Origin: Deltaproteobacteria bacterium
Lineage (GTDB): Bacteria > Lernaellota > Lernaellaia > JACKCT01
NCBI GenBank assembly: GCA_027493875.1
Contig: JAOSJX010000003.1
Location: 1 to 64,000, forward strand
DNA: 64,000 nt
Direction: 5' to 3'
Each line of letters begins with the position of its first letter. Positions within the stretch are counted from its first letter, which is position 1. The position numbers were made by a program, and so were the translations under genes. The notes below the pieces were generated by a model. It saw only the letters and a program-made list of their open reading frames with translations. It was not told the origin of the DNA and did no database searches. Of the stretch, positions 58,121 through 64,000 are shown one piece after another.

Positions 58121-59964
58121 GAACCACCGCGCCGAATTTGCAGACGTCCTCGCAGGCGCCGCAGTGGATGCAATTTTCCGTCAGAATTTTGTGCGCGACC
58201 TTCTTGGAGCCGATAATCGAGTCCGTGGGGCACACGCGCAGGCACAGCGAACATCCCGGGCACTTTTCCTCGACGATCCAGTACGTGACCAGCTCCTTGC
58301 AAACGCCCGCGGGGCACTTCTTGTCGCGGATGTGCGCGTCGAACTCGTCGCGAAAATAGCGGATCGTCGAGAGCAGCGGCACCGGCGCCGTCTGGCCGAG
58401 GCCGCAGATCGACCCGTCCATGATGGCGCGGGACATGGATTCGAGAAGCTCCACGTCCCCTTCCCGGCCGCGGCCGCCGCTGATGTCGGTCAGAATGTCG
58501 TAGAGATGGCGCACGCCTTCGCGGCACGGCGTGCATTTGCCGCAACTCTCTTCCATCAGAAACTTGGTGAAGTTAGCGGGCGATATCGACCATGCAGTTG
58601 TGGTCGTCCATGACGATCATGCCGCCCGAGCCCATGATCGTGCCGGCGTCCCACAGCTTGTCGAAGCCGACGGGCATATCCAGGCGATCCGCGGGCAGGC
58701 ATCCGCCGGAGGGCCCGCCGGTTTGCACGGCTTTGAAGCTTCGCCCGTCGGGCACGCCGCCGCCGATGTCCTCGACGATCTCGCGGAGCGTGGTGCCCAT
58801 GGGCACTTCGATCAGGCCCGTGTGGTTTACTTTTCCGACGAGGCTGAAAATCTTGGTGCCCTTGCTTGTGTCGGTGCCGATTTTCGCGTAGGAGGCCGCG
58901 CCGTTCGCGACGATCCACGGCACGTTGGCGAAGGTTTCGACGTTGTTCAGATTCGACGGCTTGCCCCACAGGCCCGACTCCGCGGTGTGGACGTATTTGG
59001 GGCGCGGCTCGCCGGGTTTTCCTTCGATGGACGCCATGAGCGCCGTCGATTCGCCACAAACGAAGGCACCGCCGCCGCGGCTGACGTTGATGTCGAAGTC
59101 GTGGCCCGAGCCGAGAATGTTCTTGCCGAGCAGGTCGGCCTCGCGCGCCTGTTTGATCGCCGCGGTAAGATTTTTCACCGCCACCGGATACTCGTGACGC
59201 ACGTACACATACCCTTGCGTCGCGCCGATGGCGTGCGCGGCGATGATCATACCTTCAATCACGAGATGCGGATTGCCCTCAAGCAGGGCACGATCCATGT
59301 ACGCGCCGGGGTCGCCCTCGTCGGCGTTGCACAGCAGGTACTTCGGCTCGCCGTGCGCGTCGCGGACGCTCTGCCACTTCCTGGCGGCGAGAAATCCGCC
59401 GCCGCCGCGCCCGCGAAGACCGGCGGCTTTCGCCTCGTCGATCACGGCCTGCCCGCCCATGGCGAAGGCTTTGACGAGGCTGTCGTAGCCGCCGCCGGCG
59501 ACGTAGGTTTCGATGTCGAGCGGGTCCACCCAACGGCTCGGGCCGCTGATCATGAGGTTTTGTTTGCGGTAGTAAGGCAGTTCGCTTTCGCGCGCGTACC
59601 GCGCACCGTCCGTGTCTTTGTAAACCTTCTTTTCCAGCACCTCGCCGCGCAGCGAGGCCTCGACGATCGCGCGCACGTCGTCGCTTTTGACCTTGGGATA
59701 GAGCACGCCCGCGGGTTGGACGAGAATCAGCGGCTCGATCGCGCAAAAGCCGTGGCATCCCGTCGCGCGGATATCGGCCAGCTCCACGGCGCCGAGTTTT
59801 TCAATCGCCTCGTGGACGTCGTAGAGCACGTCCATCGACCCGGCGGCCTGGCCGCAGGTCCCGTTCGAAACGACGAAGGTGACGCGGTCTTGTTTATAGG
59901 GCGGACCGATGCGTCCGCGCCATGCGGCGAGGTCTTCCGGCGATGTCAGGCGTTTCACGGTCAC
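58113..59964 (-). CDS. NuoF/HydB-like NAD(H)- and FMN-binding Fe-S subunit
   Basis: About 617 residues, the long HydB/HndC form. N-terminal thioredoxin-like [2Fe-2S] domain (NGTCGQAAGS, CHGFCAIEP); NAD(H)/FMN core GLRGRGGGGFLAARKW, CNADEGDPGAYMDR, GAFVCGESTALMASIEG; cluster ligands ESCGKCTPCREG; and a C-terminal two-cluster ferredoxin domain (CPGCSLCLRVCPTD, CIHCGACEDVCKFG). It oxidises or reduces NAD(H) at FMN. This domain set is that of the bifurcating flavin subunits of trimeric hydrogenases. GTG start 59964; one break near 58578. The stop TAA overlaps the next ATG. Confidence 0.9.
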
Positions 59965-59973
59965 GTTTTTTCC

Positions 59974-60474
59974 CTACGACGGCTTATCGCCGGCGCTTTT
60001 TTTCTTGGCGCTTTTTTCCAGCAGCTTTTTCGCTTTGCCCGAGGACGTCTTTCCGTGAACCGCGTCGTTGATCACGACGACCGGCGCGAGCGAACACGCC
60101 CCGAGGCAGTTGACGGTGTCGAGCGTGTATTCGCCGTCCGCGGAGGTCTCGCCGGGTTTCAGATTCAGCCGCGTGCTCAGGTTGTCGAGGATCATGCTCG
60201 ACCCGCGCACGTGGCACGCCGTCCCCATGCACACCGAAATATGGCGTTTGCCGATGGGGTTCAGCGAAAACGCGTTGTAGAACGTGGCGACGTTGTAGGT
60301 TTGCGCCAGCGGAACGCGCAGGCGCTCGGAGACGTAGACGAGCGCATCCGCGGGAAGATAACGGTACTCCTCCTGCACGTCCTGCAACACCTGGATAAGC
60401 GCCGAAGGCGCGGCGCCGTGCGTTTCGATGAAGGTGTCCACCTTGGTCCGACAGAAGGTTTCGGCCGCGCTCAT
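59974..60474 (-). CDS. NuoE/HydC-like [2Fe-2S] subunit
   Basis: 166 residues, intact. Helical N-terminus ([21 protein letters not shown]) then a thioredoxin-like [2Fe-2S] domain with [11 protein letters not shown] and [15 protein letters not shown], the four Cys of the NuoE family. Carries an electron between FMN and the other Fe-S proteins. Lys-rich C-terminal tail. Its ATG overlaps the porB stop (ATGA), so it is translated with the Por subunits; nine bases separate it from the NuoF-like gene. Confidence 0.9.
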   Translation of the reverse strand: MSAAETFCRTKVDTFIETHGAAPSALIQVLQDVQEEYRYLPADALVYVSERLRVPLAQTYNVATFYNAFSLNPIGKRHISVCMGTACHVRGSSMILDNLSTRLNLKPGETSADGEYTLDTVNCLGACSLAPVVVINDAVHGKTSSGKAKKLLEKSAKKKSAGDKPS

Positions 60475-61453
60475 GACGCGCCTCCGCCGAGCGCCGTTTT
60501 TTCCTTGAGGCGCTTGTAACGCCGGCGCACGTCTTCGCGGATGCGCTCGAGAATTTCCTCCTCGCCCTTGAGATGGCGGAAGCGGCCCTGCTGTTCGAGA
60601 TAAGGACGCTTGTCGAACAGGTCGTTGAATTCGGCGACGTCACGCAGTTCTTCCGGTTCCACCGTGATGCGGTACCGGCCGTCCACCACCTCGTAGAGCG
60701 GAAAGATGGCCGTTTCGACGGCGAGGCGCGCGAGGCGGATCGACAACTCGGACCCGCAGCGCCAGCCCGTCGGGCACGGCGCGAACACGTGCAGCACGGC
60801 GGGGCCGTCGATCGCCGCGCCTTTTTCACCTTTTCCATAAGATCCATCGGATGGGAAATCGACGCCGTGGCCACGTAGGGGATTTCATGCGCGGCGCAGA
60901 TCTCGGCGAAGTTTTTCTTGTGCGTTTTTTGGCCGTGGCTCGCGCGGCCGGCGGGGCTGGTGGTCGTTGTGGCGCCGAGCGGCGTGCCCGACGAACGCTG
61001 GATGCCGGTGTTCATATACGCTTCGTTGTCGTAGCAGATGTAGAGAAAATCGTGCCCGCGCTCGAGCGCGCCGGAAAGCGCCTGAAGACCGATATCGAGG
61101 GTGCCGCCGTCGCCGCCGATGGCGAGGACCGTGATCTTGCCGCTGCCCGTGTAAAACTTGTTTTTCCGCTTGAGCACCTTGATGCCCGCGGTCACGCCGG
61201 ACGCGACGGCGGCGGTGTTTTCGAACGCCACGTGAATCCACGGCACTTCCCACGCGGAGAACGGGTACGGCGATCCGACGATTTCCATGCAGCCCGTCGC
61301 GTTGCACACAATGAGATTGCGGCCGATGGCTTTGGTGATCTGGCGCAACGCCACGGCGGGACCGCAGCCCTGGCACGCGCGGTGGCCGGGCGTAAACAGT
61401 TCCTCTTGCGAGACCATCCGCGCGGAGAAGACGCCGAAGTTTTGCGCGGTCAT
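60471..61453 (-). CDS. porB: Pyruvate:ferredoxin oxidoreductase, beta subunit
   Basis: About 327 residues. Thiamine-diphosphate-binding subunit with cluster Cys in [14 protein letters not shown] and [13 protein letters not shown] motif [36 protein letters not shown] and [13 protein letters not shown]; the last two are hallmarks of pyruvate-type PorB compared with 2-oxoglutarate enzymes. A later Cys (APCPTGW) is the fourth-ligand candidate. One break near 60825 ([13 protein letters not shown]). Start ATG 61453 overlaps the porA stop. Makes acetyl-CoA, CO2 and reduced ferredoxin from pyruvate and CoA; oxygen-sensitive in known enzymes. Confidence 0.9.
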
Positions 61454-62639
61454 TCCCGCACCCCCACCATTTCGTAGGCCGGATATTCGCCCTCGCCCGC
61501 GCGGCGCACGGCGTTTTCGATCTGCTCCGCCATTTCCACCGCGCGCACGTCGCGTCCGCCGAGGGCGGCGATGAGCGACAAAATCGCGGGCGCGTCCGGC
61601 CGGCCGTACATCGCGGCGCGCAGTTCGCTCGCGACGGGGCCGCCCGGGCCGCCGACCGACAAAGCGCGGTCGTAAACGATCACGGCCTTGCGGCCGGTGA
61701 AGATGCGGCGGATGTCGTCGAAGGGAAACGGCCGCCACAGGCGCAACAAGACTTGGCCGATTTTCATGCCGCGCGCCCGCAGCGCGTCCACGGCGGTGTG
61801 TCCCGTTTCGCCGAGGGTTCCGCCGATCGTAAAGAGCAGCACGTCCGCGTCGTCCGTTTGATATTCCTCGACCGCGCGATAGGACCGGCCGAAACGCCGG
61901 CCGAAATCGTCCAGCACCTCGTTCACCACGATGCGCGAAGCGACCAGCGCGTCGTCGTGGACCTTTTTCGTTTCGGTAAAAATATCGGGCGGGCCGACGG
62001 GGCCCATGGAAATCGGCTGGTTGACGTCGAGGCGCTGCGCGGGTTCGTAGGGCGGAAGAAAATCGTCGAAATCCTGTTGCGTCAGGGTTTCGATCGGCTC
62101 GACGACGTGACTGAGGGTGAAGCCGTCGATGTTGAGCATGACGGGCAGGAGCACGCGGCGGTCCTCGGCGATTTTAAAGCAGCACGGCGTGAGGTCATAG
62201 ACCTCCTGGCCGTTGTTGCCGAAGAGTTGCACCCAGCCGATGTCGCGGTTCGCCATGACGTCGGACAGGTCGCCCCAGATGTTGATGGGTGCGGAGAGCG
62301 CGCGGTTGACCGTGGCCATCACGATCGGCAGGCGCATCGCCGAGACGATGAAAAGAATTTCGTGCATGAGCGCGAGGCCCTGCGACGAGGTGGCGGTGAA
62401 CGTCCGGCACCCCGTGGCCGACAACCCGACGCACGCGCTCATGGCGGAATGCTCGGATTCGACGGTGATGTATTCCGCGTCGAGATGCCCTTCGGCGACG
62501 ATTTCCGAGAGATGCTCGACGATGTGCGTTTGGGGGTGATGGGATAAGCGGCGATGCCGTCCACGCGGCAAAGTTTGACGGCCTCGGCCTGCGCGATGCT
62601 GACCTCGATGCCGATGCGGCGGCGCGTTTCGAAGGTCAT
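61450..62639 (-). CDS. porA: Pyruvate:ferredoxin oxidoreductase, alpha subunit
   Basis: About 396 residues. [21 protein letters not shown] to [19 protein letters not shown] (pyrimidine-binding N-domain), [41 protein letters not shown] and [16 protein letters not shown], as in PorA. The central domain II follows ([15 protein letters not shown]). One break near 62545, between the first 36 residues and QTHIVE. ATG 62639 overlaps the porD stop as ATGA. Confidence 0.9.
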
Positions 62640-62950
62640 GGGGCGCCCTCCTCGATCATGCGAATGGCGCCCGTCGGGCATTCCTGCGCGCAGATGCCGC
62701 AGCCTTTGCAGTAGTCGGGATTGAAATCGTAATAATCCGGCAGCACGCCGGGGATCGGGTTTTCGCGCTTCGTGATGACGCGGCAGGCGTCGGGGCAGAA
62801 AATCCAGCACAGCCCGCACGTGATGCAAAGCGCCTCGTCGGTTTTCGGATAGAAGGTGCGCCAGCCGCCGGTGTGGTATTCACGGGCGGAGCCGGGCGTG
62901 AGGATGGCGGCGCCGAGGGCGAGTTCGCGCGTCGAGGGCTTTACGTTCAC
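62636..62950 (-). CDS. porD: Pyruvate:ferredoxin oxidoreductase, delta (ferredoxin) subunit
   Basis: 104 residues, intact. Two [4Fe-4S] motifs, CITCGLCWIFCPDAC and CKGCGICAQECPTGA, the 2x4Fe-4S ferredoxin that connects the TPP site to external acceptors. GTG start (VNVKPSTRELALGAA). Overlaps porC by 4 bases upstream and porA by 4 bases downstream. Confidence 0.92.
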   Translation of the reverse strand: MNVKPSTRELALGAAILTPGSAREYHTGGWRTFYPKTDEALCITCGLCWIFCPDACRVITKRENPIPGVLPDYYDFNPDYCKGCGICAQECPTGAIRMIEEGAP

Positions 62951-63501
62951 GACGCGTCCTCCATGACCAGTTCCTCGAAGGCGCGTTCCATGACGGCGAA
63001 ATTGCGCGCGCCGAGCGCGCCGAAGCGTTCTTCCAGCGGCTGTTTCAGCGATTCGAGACGAACGAGGCCGCGCGCTTTGATCGCCCCGCCGAGCATGGTC
63101 GTGTTCACGATCGGGCGGCGCAATAGATTGAGCGCGATGCGCTGCGCGTTGACCGTGGCGACCCGTGTTTTGAATTGATATTTTTCTTTGAAGTGAGCGG
63201 GCGGTTCCGGCGAATTGATGACGATCACGCCGTCCGGCTTGACGCCCTCGGCGACGTCGACGATGTCGAGGAGCGCGGCGTCGAGAACGATGACGACGTC
63301 CGGCTCATAGACCTGTTCGCGAAGATAGATTTTGGAATCGTCGATGCGCGCGAAGGCGAGCACGGGCGCACCGCGGCGTTCGGGCCCGAAAGCGGGAAAG
63401 GATTGGGCGAAGCGCCCCTCGGAAATGGCGGCGTGCGCGAGCAGTTCGGCGCTCGTCACCGCGCCCTGGCCGCCGCGTCCGTGAAAACGCAATTCGATCA
63501 C
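62947..63501 (-). CDS. porC: Pyruvate:ferredoxin oxidoreductase, gamma subunit
   Basis: About 184 residues. ELRFHGRGGQGAVTSAELLAHAA, FAQSFPAFGPERRGAPVLAFARI and TTMLGGAIKARGLV are the PorC/gamma signatures, the domain closing the CoA site. The GTG at 63501 is chosen because the promoter start is predicted near 63535; an ATG at 63561 would lie upstream of it. A GGGAAGGGTGGA site precedes the GTG. First gene of the operon porC-porD-porA-porB-nuoE-nuoF-hoxU-like. Confidence 0.88.
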   Translation of the reverse strand: MIELRFHGRGGQGAVTSAELLAHAAISEGRFAQSFPAFGPERRGAPVLAFARIDDSKIYLREQVYEPDVVIVLDAALLDIVDVAEGVKPDGVIVINSPEPPAHFKEKYQFKTRVATVNAQRIALNLLRRPIVNTTMLGGAIKARGLVRLESLKQPLEERFGALGARNFAVMERAFEELVMEDAS

Positions 63502-63541
63502 GGTCCACCCTTCCCGTCCGGGTGGGTTGTCCACCCGGCTT

Positions 63542-63583
63542 ACTATAGGGTGAACGGCCATTCAGGCGCTTGATTTCGATCAA
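63542..63583 (-). promoter_or_regulatory. FNR-type box and -10 element of the por operon
   Basis: A perfect FNR/CRP-family palindrome, TTGAT-TTCG-ATCAA (63570-63583), lies upstream of TATAGT (-10, 63547-63542 on the minus strand). If +1 is seven bases past the -10 (about 63535), the box is centred at -41.5, the class II activation position. No good -35 hexamer is present, as expected for an activator-dependent promoter. Confidence 0.7.
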
Positions 63584-63734
63584 GAAAAATCTTTGTGGAG
63601 GTCAAACCGCCGATATGCCGTAACTATTGATTTTTGTAGAATATTTCTTTGACCGTTGACCGTCGTGTTGACGGCCATCGTCTTGCTTCGTTCCGGACTC
63701 ATGCGGTCGGAGGCGCCCGTGGATTCCAGATTTC

Positions 63735-63893
63735 GGCCGTGAGCACAGATCGTACATAGCCTTGAGGTCTTGCGGATCGACGAGCGGGCGGATCGGATTC
63801 CCCGGACGACCCGCGTCGGGCGGATAGCAGCCCTCGAACGCCGCGGCGAAAGGCGGTCGATCAAAATTCGTGGCGACGCGGCGAAGCGGGTGC
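63735..63893 (-). pseudogene. Coding-like fragment of unknown origin
   Basis: A frame without a start codon reads THPLRRVATNFDRPPFAAAF then EGCYPPDAGRPGNPIRPLVD and PQDLKAMYDLC, with codon use like real genes here, then degenerates. I do not recognise the family. It may be a gene remnant or a frame-damaged gene. Confidence 0.25.
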
Positions 63894-63938
63894 GTTTAGC
63901 TCAGGCATTGGTTATCGGTTCGATCCCACCGGCAACCA
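63886..63938 (+). pseudogene. tRNA-like remnant
   Basis: GCGGGTG (6 of 7 pairs with CACCGGC), then TTTAGCTCAG (D-arm-like), then GGTTCGATCCC (T-loop-like) and a terminal CCA, but only about 53 bases long. The anticodon arm is missing and the T stem does not pair. Either a decayed tRNA, an attachment-site fragment or a read error. Confidence 0.3.
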
Positions 63939-64000
63939 TCAACTAAAAACCCCAAACCAAGAACACACCTCAACAACTTGTCGCGTTTTCGGTTTCTTCC

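Larger units (their letters stand above)
63590..64000. other. Right-end region without an intact gene
   Basis: About 400 bases upstream of the por operon. It holds only a coding-like fragment on the minus strand (63735-63893) and a tRNA-like remnant (63886-63938), reported separately. The last 60 bases are A/C-rich (AACTAAAAACCCCAAACC type) and unlike the rest of the window. Confidence 0.5.

Noticed and set aside
58531..60519. 662-codon plus-strand open frame over the NuoEF-like genes
   Set aside because: The minus strand carries all Fe-S and FMN motifs; the plus frame is a shadow.
60471..62639. 2-oxoglutarate or branched-chain 2-oxoacid oxidoreductase
   Set aside because: [11 protein letters not shown] in the beta subunit and [11 protein letters not shown] in the alpha subunit fit pyruvate-type Por better, though substrate range cannot be proven from sequence.
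63559..63561. ATG 63561 as the porC start
   Set aside because: It would lie upstream of the predicted transcription start and between the FNR box and -10; GTG 63501 has a good ribosome site and starts at the conserved domain.
63580..63864. 94-codon minus-strand open frame upstream of the por operon
   Set aside because: It crosses the FNR box region and has an Arg/Ser-rich composition and no ribosome site; a different frame in the same place looks slightly more coding-like and is listed as a fragment.

Overview
This is a GC-rich stretch (roughly two thirds G+C by eye) of bacterial chromosome. Its gene content suggests an uncultured deltaproteobacterial lineage in the broad sense (Myxococcota- or Lernaellota-like). 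The reasons are many Asp-run lipoproteins ending their signal peptides in AAC/GGC, a matrixin protease with a MYXO-CTERM-like tail, FG-GAP and M14 peptidase surface proteins with Cys-Gly-Cys C-termini, very large TPR proteins, and an oxygen-sensitive pyruvate:ferredoxin oxidoreductase. No rRNA, intact tRNA, IS element, prophage or CRISPR array was found. The exact taxon cannot be fixed from the sequence.

Layout. 1-7.4 kb: two SGNH-hydrolase-like proteins, an AzgA-type purine permease, a GH19 lysin, a ribbon-helix-helix regulator, a lipase and a small lipoprotein. 7.4-7.95 kb: an AT-rich intergenic region with a candidate small RNA. 7.96-9.9 kb: acetyl-CoA synthetase. 10-12.2 kb: a Cys/Asp repeat protein, a DNA alkylation repair protein, a PIN protein and an inverted REP pair. 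12.2-24.2 kb: exported proteins (FG-GAP, M14 peptidase, two TlpA-like lipoproteins, matrixin), an NYN-domain protein and a cyclic-2,3-diphosphoglycerate-synthetase-like protein. 24.3-34.4 kb: a TPR protein, aroQ, an M24 peptidase, and one TPR gene of about 7.7 kb. 34.6-45.3 kb: a lipoprotein, aldo/keto reductase, DUF5610 protein, plsB, a pentapeptide/TPR fusion protein and leuS. 45.3-57.3 kb: DUF6178 protein, sugar epimerase, three glycosyltransferases, a GH35 glycosidase and another lipase. 57.3-63.5 kb: a seven-gene operon on the minus strand, porCDAB plus NuoE-, NuoF- and HoxU-like subunits.

The last operon is the most coherent system. A four-subunit pyruvate:ferredoxin oxidoreductase is encoded together with a HydB/HydC-like flavin/Fe-S NADH module that has no hydrogenase domain. 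A perfect FNR-type box (TTGATTTCGATCAA) lies 41.5 bp upstream of the start point predicted by a TATAGT -10 element, the expected geometry for anaerobic activation. Pyruvate oxidation may therefore be coupled directly to NAD(H), possibly by electron bifurcation or confurcation, under oxygen control.

Quality warning. About fifty single-base frameshifts interrupt otherwise excellent genes, including leuS, plsB, acs and porAB. Most that were resolved lie in homopolymers of 3-7 bases, which points to uncorrected read or assembly errors, not pseudogenes. Genes are reported here as full reconstructed spans, with the break positions stated.
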